Shown: one piece after another, positions 14,888-23,908 of the stretch | Layout of the letters: every line of letters starts with the position of its first letter | How positions within the stretch are numbered: the stretch's first letter is position 1 | Assembly (NCBI GenBank): GCA_049454295.1 | Contig: JBMTYG010000030.1 | Coordinates: 1-27,684, forward strand | Direction of reading: 5' to 3' | Source of the DNA: UBA7803 sp049454295 | Lineage (GTDB): Bacteria; Pseudomonadota; Gammaproteobacteria; Pseudomonadales; Azotimanducaceae | DNA: 27,684 bases | Notes under the pieces: model-generated | What the model saw: only the letters and a program-made list of their open reading frames with translations | The model's database searches: none | What the model was told of the DNA's origin: nothing | Made by a program: the position numbers and the translations under genes

Positions 14888-15700
14888 ATGCGTTTGGCTG
14901 TGACGGGTGCCGCGGGTCGAATGGGTCGCACGCTGATTCAGGCGATCACGGAAGCCGACGGCCTCACCCTGGGGGCTGCGTTTGAGCGTGTGGACAGCTC
15001 GCTCATCGGGGCTGATGCCGGCGAGCTTGCCGGGGTTGGGCGACTCGATGTGCCGATCCACGCAGCGAATGCGATGAATCCTGCGCTGTTTGACACGCTC
15101 ATCGACTTCACGGCGCCTGCGGCTACCCTGCTCAATGCGGACTTCTGCGCGCTGCACGGGCGCAAGCTGGTGATCGGCACCACGGGGATTGATCTGGCGG
15201 GTCGCGCGCGGATTGCCGCAGCCGCGGAGCGGACTGCCATCCTGCACTCGCCCAATATGAGCGTGGGTGTGAATCTCGTGTTTCGCTTGCTGGAGATAGC
15301 GGCGGGTGTGCTGGGTGACGAGGTCGATGTCGAGATCATCGAGGCGCATCACCGGCACAAGGTCGACGCCCCTTCGGGCACCGCGGTGCGCATGGGCGAT
15401 ATTCTGGCTCGCGCGCTCGGCCGCGATCTCGAGAAGGTCGCGGTCTATGGGCGCGAGGGGATCACGGGTGCGCGTGCGCGCGAGACGATCGGGTTTGCAA
15501 CGGTCCGCGCCGGGGACATCGTCGGCGATCACACGGTATTGTTCGCCGGTGCCGGCGAGCGCATCGAGATCACCCATCGTGCGCACAGCCGCTTGAACTT
15601 TGCCGAAGGCGCATTGCGCGCCGCACGTTTTCTTGCAAGCCGCGACCGCGGTCTCTATGACATGCAGGATGTGCTGGGCTTTGGGGAGCGTCTCCAGTAA
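14888..15700 (+). CDS. dapB: 4-hydroxy-tetrahydrodipicolinate reductase
   Basis: The protein has 270 residues. ATG 14888 has a GGGGAG ribosome site. DapB reduces 4-hydroxy-tetrahydrodipicolinate with NAD(P)H in the diaminopimelate/lysine pathway, feeding peptidoglycan. The N-terminal Rossmann motif is VTGAAGRMGR. LIDFTAPAATL and LVIGTTGI follow. The catalytic block is EIIEAHHRHKVDAPSGTA, with the paired His and the Lys of the family, and the late segment GDHTVLFAGAGERIEITHRAHSR is standard. It is 41 bases after dnaJ and may be read from the heat-shock operon. A hairpin lies just downstream. Confidence 0.97.
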   Translation: MRLAVTGAAGRMGRTLIQAITEADGLTLGAAFERVDSSLIGADAGELAGVGRLDVPIHAANAMNPALFDTLIDFTAPAATLLNADFCALHGRKLVIGTTGIDLAGRARIAAAAERTAILHSPNMSVGVNLVFRLLEIAAGVLGDEVDVEIIEAHHRHKVDAPSGTAVRMGDILARALGRDLEKVAVYGREGITGARARETIGFATVRAGDIVGDHTVLFAGAGERIEITHRAHSRLNFAEGALRAARFLASRDRGLYDMQDVLGFGERLQ

Positions 15701-15719
15701 ACTCCTGTCTCCAATCGCG

Positions 15720-15750
15720 CCGGGTTACGCGGTGTCCTCCGCAACCCCGG
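15720..15750 (+). terminator. Stem-loop after dapB, possible terminator or carA leader element
   Basis: GGGTT-AC-GCGG (15722-15732) pairs with CCGC-AACCC (15739-15747), leaving a two-base bulge and a TGTCCT loop. It begins about 20 bases after the dapB stop. The following bases are not T-rich, so it may be an attenuating or stabilising structure instead of a terminator. Confidence 0.35.
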
Positions 15751-15772
15751 TCGCTTCGCCGGCTCCCGCCCG

Positions 15773-15829
15773 ATCGTGCAGAGATGCGCACCTAAAAGTG
15801 CTCGTCCGGCATCGTGCAGCCGGTCGCAC
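15773..15829 (+). promoter_or_regulatory. Pair of direct-repeated dyads ATCGTGCAG-N6-GCAC upstream of carA
   Basis: ATCGTGCAGagatgcGCAC (15773-15791) and ATCGTGCAGccggtcGCAC (15811-15829) share nine leading bases and the GCAC end at identical spacing, so each holds a GTGC-N8-GCAC inverted repeat. The copies are 38 bases apart. They lie in the 208-base region between dapB and carA, which holds no gene. They look like operator sites for carAB. They do not match the ArgR box. Confidence 0.4.
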
Positions 15830-15908
15830 GCCATAACTTCGCAGTGCGTATATGCAGTTGTTCCGAGCGCGGAATGACGGAGTCAGAAACAGGCAGGTGG
15901 GTGAGGAC

Positions 15909-17036
15909 GTGACGCCGGCGCTATTAGCATTGGAAGACGGCAGTGTGTTCCGCGGGTGCTCGATCGGCATCGATGGAGAATCCGTGGGCGAGGTGGTGTT
16001 CAACACCGCCATGACGGGTTATCAGGAGATCCTGACCGATCCATCCTACGCTCGACAGATCGTAACGCTGACTTATCCCCAGATCGGCAACACCGGAGTG
16101 AATCCCGAGGATTTCGAATCCGATCGGGTATGGGCGAGCGGGCTGGTCATTCGGCAGACGCCGCGGCGGCCTAGCAACTGGCGTATGACCCAGTCTCTGC
16201 AGGAGTTCCTGCGTGAACAGGGTGTGGTTGCGATCGCGGACGTGGATACCCGGCGCCTGACAAGTCTCATCCGCGAGAAAGGCGCCCTGTCCGGTTGTAT
16301 CGTTGCAGGCAATAGTATCGATGCCGCGCATGCCATTGCGGCGGCGCGCGCGTTTTCAGGGCTTGGCGGGCTCGATCTCGCGCAGGTGGTATCGCGGAGT
16401 GACATCGGCGCTTGGCATGAGACGAGCTGGCGTATCGGCTCGGGCTATGGCGTTCGCGGCGACGATCGTTTTCATGTCGTGGCTTACGACTTCGGTATCA
16501 AGCGCAATATCCTGCGCCTGCTCGCGGATCGCGGATGCCGGCTGACGGTGGTGCCTGCCAAGACCACCGCCGACGCAGTGCTGGCAATGGCGCCTGATGG
16601 CGTGTTTCTGTCGAATGGCCCGGGGGACCCAGCGCCGTGTGATTACGCGATCAGCGCCATTGGCGCGCTGCTCGCAGCCCAGGTGCCTGTGTTCGGCATC
16701 TGCTTGGGTCATCAGCTACTTGCGCTTGCGAGCGGGGCGCGGACTGTAAAGATGCCCCACGGCCACCACGGCGCGAATCACCCAGTGAAGGACCTGCGCA
16801 GTGGACAGGTCATTATTACCAGTCAGAACCACGGCTTTGCCGTTGATGCAGATAGCCTGCCCGCAACGTTAGAGCCCACTCACGTGTCTCTCTTCGATGG
16901 CACCCTGCAGGGCATCCGTCGCACCGACTGCCCGGCTCTCGGCTTTCAGGGGCATCCGGAAGCCAGTCCCGGCCCCGAAGATTGCGCTTATCTGTTCGAC
17001 GAATTCGTTGCGCTCATGGAAGCTCGGCATGCCTAA
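15909..17036 (+). CDS. carA: Carbamoyl-phosphate synthase small subunit (glutamine amidotransferase)
   Basis: The protein has 375 residues from GTG 15909, chosen because ALLALEDGSVFRG matches the start of other CarA proteins; in-frame GTG 15897 and ATG 15852 are possible but lack better ribosome sites. CarA hydrolyses glutamine and passes ammonia to CarB. The N-terminal domain has VFNTAMTGYQEILTDPSYARQIVTLTYP and AIADVDTRRLT. The class I amidotransferase domain has the nucleophile Cys265 in FGICLGHQ and the His349/Glu351 pair in FQGHPEASPGP. Its stop overlaps the carB start by 8 bases. Paired dyads upstream suggest operator control. Confidence 0.95.
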   Translation: MTPALLALEDGSVFRGCSIGIDGESVGEVVFNTAMTGYQEILTDPSYARQIVTLTYPQIGNTGVNPEDFESDRVWASGLVIRQTPRRPSNWRMTQSLQEFLREQGVVAIADVDTRRLTSLIREKGALSGCIVAGNSIDAAHAIAAARAFSGLGGLDLAQVVSRSDIGAWHETSWRIGSGYGVRGDDRFHVVAYDFGIKRNILRLLADRGCRLTVVPAKTTADAVLAMAPDGVFLSNGPGDPAPCDYAISAIGALLAAQVPVFGICLGHQLLALASGARTVKMPHGHHGANHPVKDLRSGQVIITSQNHGFAVDADSLPATLEPTHVSLFDGTLQGIRRTDCPALGFQGHPEASPGPEDCAYLFDEFVALMEARHA

Positions 17037-20000
17037 ACGCACTGATATCCAGTCTGTCCTGATTCTGGGCGCGGGCCCTATCGTCATTGGTCAGGCCTGC
17101 GAATTCGACTACTCGGGGGCGCAGGCGTGTAAAGCGCTGCGCGACGAGGGGTATCGGGTCATCCTGGTCAATTCGAACCCCGCGACCATCATGACCGACC
17201 CAGCAATGGCAGATGCCACTTACATTGAGCCGGTCGAATGGCGCACCGTCGCGCGGATCATCGAGGTCGAGCGCCCTGACGCCTTGTTGCCGACCATGGG
17301 CGGACAGACTGCGCTCAATTGCGCGCTTGATCTGGCGCGGGAAGGCGTGCTTGAGCGGTTTGGTGTGGAAATGATCGGCGCGTCCCAGGATGCCATCGAC
17401 AAAGCTGAGGATCGCGAGCGATTCGATCGGGCGATGAAGCGAATTGGTCTCAGCTGCCCGCGCTCAAGAATCGCGCACAGCATGGAGGAAGCCGTCCAAG
17501 TCCAGCGTCAGCTGGGGTTTCCTTGCATTATCCGACCGTCGTTCACTCTGGGTGGCAGCGGCGGTGGTATCGCCTACAACCAGGAAGAATTCGAGGAGAT
17601 CTGTCGCCGTGGACTCGATCTCTCGCCGACCCGTGAACTGCTGATTGACGAATCGCTGCTCGGTTGGAAAGAGTTCGAGATGGAGGTGGTGCGCGACCGC
17701 AAGGACAACTGCATCATCATATGTGCGATCGAGAACCTCGATCCGATGGGTATTCATACCGGTGACAGCATCACCGTGGCGCCGGCTCAGACCTTGACGG
17801 ATAAGGAGTACCAGATACTCCGCAACGCCTCGATCGCGGTCCTGCGCGAGATCGGCGTCGAAACAGGGGGCTCGAACGTTCAATTCGCGATCAACCCGGC
17901 GGATGGCCGCATGGTGGTGATCGAGATGAATCCGCGCGTGTCCAGGTCCTCGGCGCTCGCGTCTAAAGCAACCGGTTTCCCGATCGCTAAGGTTGCCGCC
18001 AAGCTGGCGGTCGGTTACACGCTTGACGAGTTGCGCAATGACATCACCGGCGTCACGCCGGCTTCCTTCGAGCCCGCGATCGATTATGTCGTTACCAAAA
18101 TTCCGCGCTTCACATTTGAGAAATTTCCCCAGGCCGATGCCCGCCTAACGACACAGATGAAATCGGTCGGTGAGGTCATGGCCATTGGACGTACGTTCCA
18201 GGAGTCGCTGCAGAAAGCCCTGCGTGGATTGGAGACGGGCATGTCCGGATTCGATCCGGTCCTCCGGGGAACCGGTGAGGAAGCCCTCGAAGTCTTGCGA
18301 CGTGAGCTTATGGCGGCGAGCTCCGAGCGCATCTGGTACGTGGCGGATGCATTCAGGCTGGGTTTCAGCCTGGAGGAGCTGCACGAGCTCACCGCGATCG
18401 ATCCCTGGTTTTTGGCAGAGATCGAGGACATTGTTTCGACGGAGCAGTCGCTCAGTGGACGAGTACTTGCTGAGCTCGACCGCGATGCGGTTTGGGCGCT
18501 AAAGCGTAAGGGGTTCTCCGACGCACGGCTCGCTCGCGTGATGGGAGTGGATGAAGAAGCCGTGCGCGCGCACCGTCTGGGTCTCGGCGTGCGTCCGGTT
18601 TACCGTCGGGTTGATACTTGCGCAGCGGAGTTTCCTTCCGCGACGGCTTACATGTACTCGACCTATGAAGAACACTGCGAGGCACGACCTTCGGACCGCC
18701 GCAAGATCATGGTGCTGGGAGGGGGTCCCAATCGTATCGGTCAAGGGATCGAATTCGACTACTGTTGTGTCCATGCCGCTCTCGCCATGCGTGAAGATGG
18801 CTATGAGACCATCATGGTCAATTGCAATCCGGAAACCGTGTCGACGGACTACGACACGTCCGATCGCCTGTATTTCGAACCTGTAACGCTCGAAGACGTT
18901 CTGTCTATTGTCGAGCTCGAAAAGCCGCAGGGCGTAATCGTCCAATTCGGCGGCCAGACGCCACTCAAGCTGGTCGACGCACTCGAACGCGCCGGCGTTC
19001 CTATCATTGGAACCAGCCCGGACGCGATCGACCGGGCGGAGGATCGGGAGCGATTCCAGGGGTTGATTCAGACCCTGGGCTTGCGGCAACCCTCGAACCG
19101 AACGGCGACTGATCTTGAGAGCGGGCTTGCGGGCGCGCGGGAAATCGGCTTTCCCATCGTTGTGCGGCCGTCCTACGTGCTGGGCGGTCGGGCAATGGAG
19201 ATTGTCTACAACGAGGACGAACTTGCCCGCTATCTGCGGGAAGCCGTCAGCGTTTCCAATGACTCACCGGTGTTGCTTGACCGCTTTCTCGACCAGGCCA
19301 TCGAGGTGGATGTCGATGCGGTCTCAGACGGCCGGCGCGTCGTCATTGGCGCGATCATGCAGCACATTGAGCAGGCGGGCGTACACTCGGGCGATTCTGC
19401 GTGCACGCTGCCACCTTATCAGTTGGCGCCGGTTATTCAGGACCGCATCCGCGAACAAGTCCGTCAAATGGCGGTGGAGCTTGGCGTGGTCGGGCTGATG
19501 AACGTCCAGCTGGCTGTTCAAGGTAGCGAGATCTTCGTCCTCGAGGTCAATCCGCGCGCGTCCCGCACGGTTCCCTTTGTCTCAAAGTGCATTGGCGTAT
19601 CCCTTGCCAAGGTGGCTGCCCGCTGCATGGTGGGCACCTCCCTCGAAGAGCAAGGTTTCACTCGCGAGATCGTGCCCACGGTCTACAACGTCAAAGAATC
19701 TGTTTTCCCGTTTGTCAAATTCCCTGGCGTTGACCCTATTCTAGGTCCGGAGATGAAATCTACCGGTGAGGTCATGGGTGTCGGCGATACCTTTGGTGAA
19801 GCCTTTGCGAAGGCAACCTTGGGCGCCGGCGTGAACGTGCCTTTGCGCGGTCGCGCGTTCTTGTCGGTGAAGGATTCGGACAAGGCGGCGGTTGGGTCCC
19901 TGGGCGCAGCGCTGGTTCAGCTGGGATTCCATCTGGTCGCCACCCGGGGAACCGCGCGCTGTCTGCAAGACGCCGGAGTTCCGAGCGAATTCGTCAACAA

Positions 20001-20295
20001 GGCGACGGGGGGACGACCGAACGTCATCGATCTGCTGAAGAATGAGCAGATTGACCTCATCGTGAACACGACCGAAGGGCACACGTCGATTCGCGATTCA
20101 GCGATGATCCGGCGCCTCGCGCTGCAGAACAAAGTGTGTTACACCACAACGCTGACGGGGGGCGAGGCATTCAGCATCGCGATTCGTCACCTGCAGGAGC
20201 GAGCCGCGGCTAGCGAAAGCGCAGAGGGTCAGCCCATCACCGTGCGTCGTCTGCAGGATCTCAATCGGTCGTTGAGCGCGCGTCAGGCAGGATAG
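17029..20295 (+). CDS. carB: Carbamoyl-phosphate synthase large subunit
   Basis: The protein has 1088 residues. ATG 17029 overlaps the end of carA (ATGCCTAA) and gives the family start MPKRTDIQSVLILGAGPIVI. CarB makes carbamoyl phosphate from bicarbonate, ammonia and two ATP, supplying arginine and pyrimidine synthesis. It is a tandem duplication: the first half carries EFDYSGAQACKALRDEGY and the ATP-grasp segment FPCIIRPSFTLGGSGGGIAYN; the second half carries MVLGGGPNRIGQGIEFDYCC and FPIVVRPSYVLGGRAMEIVYN. The oligomerisation region lies between them. The C-terminal MGS-fold allosteric domain includes ATRGTARCLQDAGV and VNTTEG. Length is slightly above E. coli (1073). Confidence 0.98.
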   Translation: MPKRTDIQSVLILGAGPIVIGQACEFDYSGAQACKALRDEGYRVILVNSNPATIMTDPAMADATYIEPVEWRTVARIIEVERPDALLPTMGGQTALNCALDLAREGVLERFGVEMIGASQDAIDKAEDRERFDRAMKRIGLSCPRSRIAHSMEEAVQVQRQLGFPCIIRPSFTLGGSGGGIAYNQEEFEEICRRGLDLSPTRELLIDESLLGWKEFEMEVVRDRKDNCIIICAIENLDPMGIHTGDSITVAPAQTLTDKEYQILRNASIAVLREIGVETGGSNVQFAINPADGRMVVIEMNPRVSRSSALASKATGFPIAKVAAKLAVGYTLDELRNDITGVTPASFEPAIDYVVTKIPRFTFEKFPQADARLTTQMKSVGEVMAIGRTFQESLQKALRGLETGMSGFDPVLRGTGEEALEVLRRELMAASSERIWYVADAFRLGFSLEELHELTAIDPWFLAEIEDIVSTEQSLSGRVLAELDRDAVWALKRKGFSDARLARVMGVDEEAVRAHRLGLGVRPVYRRVDTCAAEFPSATAYMYSTYEEHCEARPSDRRKIMVLGGGPNRIGQGIEFDYCCVHAALAMREDGYETIMVNCNPETVSTDYDTSDRLYFEPVTLEDVLSIVELEKPQGVIVQFGGQTPLKLVDALERAGVPIIGTSPDAIDRAEDRERFQGLIQTLGLRQPSNRTATDLESGLAGAREIGFPIVVRPSYVLGGRAMEIVYNEDELARYLREAVSVSNDSPVLLDRFLDQAIEVDVDAVSDGRRVVIGAIMQHIEQAGVHSGDSACTLPPYQLAPVIQDRIREQVRQMAVELGVVGLMNVQLAVQGSEIFVLEVNPRASRTVPFVSKCIGVSLAKVAARCMVGTSLEEQGFTREIVPTVYNVKESVFPFVKFPGVDPILGPEMKSTGEVMGVGDTFGEAFAKATLGAGVNVPLRGRAFLSVKDSDKAAVGSLGAALVQLGFHLVATRGTARCLQDAGVPSEFVNKATGGRPNVIDLLKNEQIDLIVNTTEGHTSIRDSAMIRRLALQNKVCYTTTLTGGEAFSIAIRHLQERAAASESAEGQPITVRRLQDLNRSLSARQAG

Positions 20296-20297
20296 TC

Positions 20298-20771
20298 ATG
20301 CCAAATCCGATGACCCTCGAGGGAGCTGAAGCGCTGCGGGCGGAACTGCAACACCGCAAGTTTGTGCTGCGTCCCGAAATAACCCAGGCCATCGCGGAAG
20401 CGCGGGAACACGGTGATCTCAAAGAGAATGCCGAGTATCACGCGGCGCGCGAGCAGCAGGGATTTAATGAAGGCCGCATCCAGGAGATCGAGAGCAAGCT
20501 CGCGGATGCGCAGATCATCGACATCAGTCGAATTCCACCGTCTGGCAAAGTGATCTTCGGCGTCACGGTGACGCTAATCGCGGTGGAATCTGGGGTCGAG
20601 GTGACCTACAAGCTGGTGGGCGAGGACGAAGCCGATCTCAAGACGGGGAAACTGTCGGTCATGGCGCCGATCGGGCGCGCGCTGATTGGCAAGACGGTGG
20701 GTGACGTGGTCACGGTTCGCACGCCAAAAGGCGACGTCGATTACGAAATCGACCGCATCGAGCATCGGTAG
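20298..20771 (+). CDS. greA: Transcription elongation factor GreA
   Basis: The protein has 157 residues. ATG 20298 follows the carB stop by two bases, with an AGG-containing ribosome site at the carB end, so it belongs to the carAB transcript. GreA enters the RNA polymerase secondary channel and triggers cleavage of backtracked RNA. The coiled-coil N-domain tip carries the acidic loop HGDLKENAEYHAAREQQ (Asp and Glu needed for cleavage). The C-terminal FKBP-like domain has YKLVGEDEADLKTGKLSVMAPIGRALIGKTVGDVV, the usual signature. It converges on yhbY with a 9-base gap. Confidence 0.97.
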   Translation: MPNPMTLEGAEALRAELQHRKFVLRPEITQAIAEAREHGDLKENAEYHAAREQQGFNEGRIQEIESKLADAQIIDISRIPPSGKVIFGVTVTLIAVESGVEVTYKLVGEDEADLKTGKLSVMAPIGRALIGKTVGDVVTVRTPKGDVDYEIDRIEHR

Positions 20772-20780
20772 TGCTGCGGG

Positions 20781-21104
20781 TCAGGAAACCCCGAAGCGGC
20801 TGAGGTTGGAGAGTTTGGGTTTTGCATCCGGATTATGCCGGTACAGCACCACCATTTTTCCAATGGTTTGAACAATGTGCGCGTCACACGCTTGGGCCAG
20901 GCGCTGGATATCAGCAAGCCGAGCCTGGCGATCTTCGCCAGCAACGCGCACCTTGATAAGTTCATGGTCGAGAAGTGCGCGCGTGGTTTCCGTGATCACG
21001 GCATCCGTCACACCGGCATCACCGACAAGAATGACAGGGTCGAGATGATGGGCAATTTGGCGCAGGCGTTTGCGGTCTCGGGCGCCGGGTTGGGTGAAAT
21101 TCAT
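20781..21104 (-). CDS. yhbY: Ribosome assembly RNA-binding protein YhbY (CRM domain)
   Basis: The protein has 107 residues from ATG 21104. It is a single CRS1-YhbY (CRM) domain, an IF3-C-like fold that binds pre-50S rRNA. Family features are RKRLRQIAHHLDPVILVGDAGVTDAV (the GxxG loop is GDAG), ALLDHELIKVRVAGEDRQ, and GKMVVLYRHN near the end. The spacing of helices and strands and the length match E. coli YhbY (97). It is the only reverse gene after recN and is divergent from rlmE, the common greA-yhbY-rlmE-ftsH layout. No clear Shine-Dalgarno is seen. Confidence 0.93.
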   Translation of the reverse strand: MNFTQPGARDRKRLRQIAHHLDPVILVGDAGVTDAVITETTRALLDHELIKVRVAGEDRQARLADIQRLAQACDAHIVQTIGKMVVLYRHNPDAKPKLSNLSRFGVS

Positions 21105-21196
21105 GGCGGCATTCTAGGGTGTTGGCGGCGCGACCACCACAGGCGGTTGCTTCGGAGGTTGCTGAGTCGTCGGCCTGCTTCACTGGGGATGTGGAA

Positions 21197-21877
21197 ATGA
21201 CGCGTCGCAGTGCATCGAGTCATCGTTGGCTCGCCCGTCAGCGGCGTGACGTCTACGCTCGAAAGGCCGCGGAAGAAGGGCAAATTTCCCGCGCGCACTT
21301 CAAGCTCGAACAACTCGACGAGCGGTTCAAGTTGCTGCGCCGCGGGCTACGTGTGTTGGAATTAGGCGCGGCACCGGGCGGGTGGACGCGCTACGTCGAA
21401 GGGAAAATCAACCCTGGTTGTCTCGTCGCCTGTGACCAGCGTCCGATTGCGGCATGCGCGGACACGCGCGTTGTTGCCGGATGGTATGGCGACGCTGAGA
21501 CGGATCACGCGCTTGCCTTAGCGTTGGAGCAACAGCCGGTCGACCTTGTTCTTTCTGATATGGCCCCCAATATGTCTGGCATCCGGTCGGCGGACCAGGC
21601 CCGTGCCATGGCGCTTGCAGACTTGGCCCTCGAGGCAGCCATGCAATGGCTACGTCCCGGCGGCGATCTGGTGGTCAAGCTGTTCCAGGGGGAAGGCTCG
21701 GAGGATTGGTTGAAGCAGGTACGGTACCTGTTTTCGAAGGTGTATCAGGTCAAGCCCAAGGCCTCGCGCCCGGATTCTCGAGAGGTCTACGTAGTTGCCC
21801 GTGAACGGCGAGCGGATCGCACGGTGGCTGATGCGTCGGCGCAGGGGCATCATTCGGGCTACCATGACACGGTGTAA
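21197..21877 (+). CDS. rlmE: 23S rRNA 2'-O-methyltransferase RlmE (FtsJ/RrmJ)
   Basis: The protein has 226 residues from ATG 21197 (frame open earlier, but the family begins here; GGAA lies just upstream). RlmE methylates the ribose of U2552 in the 23S A-loop late in 50S assembly. The SAM loop is VLELGAAPGGWTRY. The K-D-K-E catalytic tetrad is visible as Lys36 (RAHFKL), Asp121 (VLSDMAPN), Lys161 (VVKLFQGEG) and Glu196 (SREVYVVA), each two or three residues before the E. coli numbers 38/124/164/199. The tail after ARERR is a short extension. It precedes ftsH by 103 bases, the usual heat-shock-linked rlmE-ftsH pair. Confidence 0.97.
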   Translation: MTRRSASSHRWLARQRRDVYARKAAEEGQISRAHFKLEQLDERFKLLRRGLRVLELGAAPGGWTRYVEGKINPGCLVACDQRPIAACADTRVVAGWYGDAETDHALALALEQQPVDLVLSDMAPNMSGIRSADQARAMALADLALEAAMQWLRPGGDLVVKLFQGEGSEDWLKQVRYLFSKVYQVKPKASRPDSREVYVVARERRADRTVADASAQGHHSGYHDTV

Positions 21878-21943
21878 TCGGGATTGACGGACCGTTGACC
21901 GCTCTCGGGTTAGCGTCACGTCATCGGTTGAGAGTCGGCATCC

Positions 21944-21973
21944 GGCGCGTCTGTCGCGCCTCGCGTTAGAGGG
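21944..21973 (+). promoter_or_regulatory. Hairpin and ribosome site deciding the ftsH TTG start
   Basis: GGCGCG (21944-21949) pairs perfectly with CGCGCC (21955-21960). AGAGGG (21968-21973) follows, 7 bases before TTG 21981 but 16 before ATG 21990, so the TTG is favoured. Confidence 0.5.
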
Positions 21974-21980
21974 TAAGTCG

Positions 21981-23891
21981 TTGTCTGACATGGGAAAGAA
22001 CCTTCTGTTGTGGCTTGTCATCGCGGCGGTACTGCTGACGGTGTTCAACAACTTCAACGTGCGGCCGGAGCCGCAGACGCTCAGCTACTCGAATTTCCTC
22101 GAACAGGTGCGGCGCGATGAAGTCGTTCAGGTGGAAATCGATGGGCTCATCATTCGCGGAGCGACCCGAGGGGGTGAGACGTTCCAGGTGGTGCGTCCGG
22201 ACATTCCTGATCAAAAGTTGCTGGACGACCTCTACAACCACAATGTGGGCATCATGGGCAAGATGCCTGAGCAGCAGAGCATCTGGGCCCAGCTTCTGAT
22301 CGCCAGCTTTCCGATTTTGATCATCATCGCCGTATTCATGCTCTTCATGCGCCAGATGCAGGGCGGTGCCGGCGGTCGGGGCGGCCCGATGGCGTTTGGC
22401 AAGAGCAAGGCGCGCCTGCTCTCTGAAGATCAGATCAAAACGACGTTTGCCGACGTGGCGGGTGTCGATGAAGCGAAAGAGGATGTCCAGGAGCTCGTCG
22501 AATTCCTGCGCGATCCGGGCAAGTTTCAGCGCCTCGGCGGGCGTATTCCGCGCGGTATTCTCATGGTTGGGCAGCCGGGCACGGGCAAAACGCTGCTGGC
22601 GAAAGCCATTGCCGGCGAGGCCAAGGTGCCGTTCTTCTCGATCTCGGGTTCAGATTTTGTGGAAATGTTCGTGGGCGTTGGCGCGTCCCGCGTGCGAGAC
22701 ATGTTCGAGCAGGCAAAAAAGCAGGCGCCGTGCATCATTTTTATCGATGAGATCGACGCGGTCGGGCGCCATCGGGGCGCAGGCCTCGGCGGTGGGCACG
22801 ACGAGCGGGAGCAAACGCTGAACCAGCTGCTGGTAGAGATGGACGGGTTCGAGCCGAACGACGGCATCATCGTCATCGCCGCCACGAACCGACCGGACGT
22901 GCTGGATCCGGCGCTGCTGCGACCGGGCCGTTTCGATCGTCAGGTGGTCGTCGGTTTGCCCGACATCCGTGGTCGCGAGCAGATACTCAAGGTGCATATG
23001 CGCAAGGTGCCTCTTGGCGACGACGTGAGCGCGGCGGTGATCGCGCGCGGTACGCCCGGATTCTCCGGCGCTGACCTCGCCAATCTGGTGAATGAGGCGG
23101 CCCTGTTCGCGGCCCGTGCCGGCAAGCGGATCGTCGAGATGGTCGAGTTCGAAAAGGCTAAGGACAAGATCATGATGGGCGCAGAGCGCAAGTCGATGGT
23201 CATGTCCGAGAAAGAAAAACGTAACACGGCGTATCACGAAGCCGGTCATGCGATCGTTGGACGCTTAGTGCCGGATCACGACCCGGTCTACAAGGTGAGC
23301 ATCATTCCGCGCGGTCGCGCGCTGGGCGTCACCATGTTTCTGCCAGAGGAAGACCGCTACAGCTTGAGTCGGCAGGCCCTGCGCAGCCAAATCTGCAGTC
23401 TGTTCGGCGGTCGAATCGCGGAAGAGATGATTCTGGGCTCTGAGTATGTGACCACCGGGGCCTCCAACGACATCGAGCGTGCCACGCGACTCGCACGTAA
23501 CATGGTCACTAAATGGGGACTGTCCGAGCGACTGGGTCCCATCATGTATGACGAAGCTGACCAGGAGGTCTTTCTCGGCATGTCCGGGGGCGTTAAGCCG
23601 AAGGCGTTTTCCGATGGTACCGCGGGTTCGATCGATGCTGAGGTCCGCACCATTATCGATGAGTGCTACGGCACTGCGCGCAGGCTCTTGACGGAAAACA
23701 TCGACAAGCTCCACGCGATGGCCAATGCGCTGGTCGAGTTCGAGACGCTCTCCTCGGAGCAGATCGACGACATCATGGCTGGCGCGCGTCCTCGAGCCCC
23801 TAGCGATCTGCCGCCCCCGGGGGGTGCCTCGGCTGCTGAAGACGGCCAGCGCGGCGAGACGCCGATCGGCGGGCCCGCTCAGGAAACCTGA
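21981..23891 (+). CDS. ftsH: ATP-dependent zinc metalloprotease FtsH
   Basis: The protein has 636 residues. TTG 21981 (MSDMGKN..) is chosen from the ribosome site and because Pseudomonas FtsH begins MNDMAKN. FtsH is a hexameric inner-membrane AAA+ protease that degrades misfolded membrane proteins and regulators such as LpxC and sigma-32. Two membrane segments are seen (LLLWLVIAAVLLTVF, and IASFPILIIIAVFMLFM), with a periplasmic loop between. The Walker A at 197-204 is GQPGTGKT where the family has GPPGTGKT. The Walker B FIDEIDAVG, second region of homology NRPDVLDPALLRPGRFDR, and zinc site HEAGH at 419-423 are intact. Confidence 0.97.
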   Translation: MSDMGKNLLLWLVIAAVLLTVFNNFNVRPEPQTLSYSNFLEQVRRDEVVQVEIDGLIIRGATRGGETFQVVRPDIPDQKLLDDLYNHNVGIMGKMPEQQSIWAQLLIASFPILIIIAVFMLFMRQMQGGAGGRGGPMAFGKSKARLLSEDQIKTTFADVAGVDEAKEDVQELVEFLRDPGKFQRLGGRIPRGILMVGQPGTGKTLLAKAIAGEAKVPFFSISGSDFVEMFVGVGASRVRDMFEQAKKQAPCIIFIDEIDAVGRHRGAGLGGGHDEREQTLNQLLVEMDGFEPNDGIIVIAATNRPDVLDPALLRPGRFDRQVVVGLPDIRGREQILKVHMRKVPLGDDVSAAVIARGTPGFSGADLANLVNEAALFAARAGKRIVEMVEFEKAKDKIMMGAERKSMVMSEKEKRNTAYHEAGHAIVGRLVPDHDPVYKVSIIPRGRALGVTMFLPEEDRYSLSRQALRSQICSLFGGRIAEEMILGSEYVTTGASNDIERATRLARNMVTKWGLSERLGPIMYDEADQEVFLGMSGGVKPKAFSDGTAGSIDAEVRTIIDECYGTARRLLTENIDKLHAMANALVEFETLSSEQIDDIMAGARPRAPSDLPPPGGASAAEDGQRGETPIGGPAQET

Positions 23892-23908
23892 GCGGGCTGT
23901 TCGGTCCT

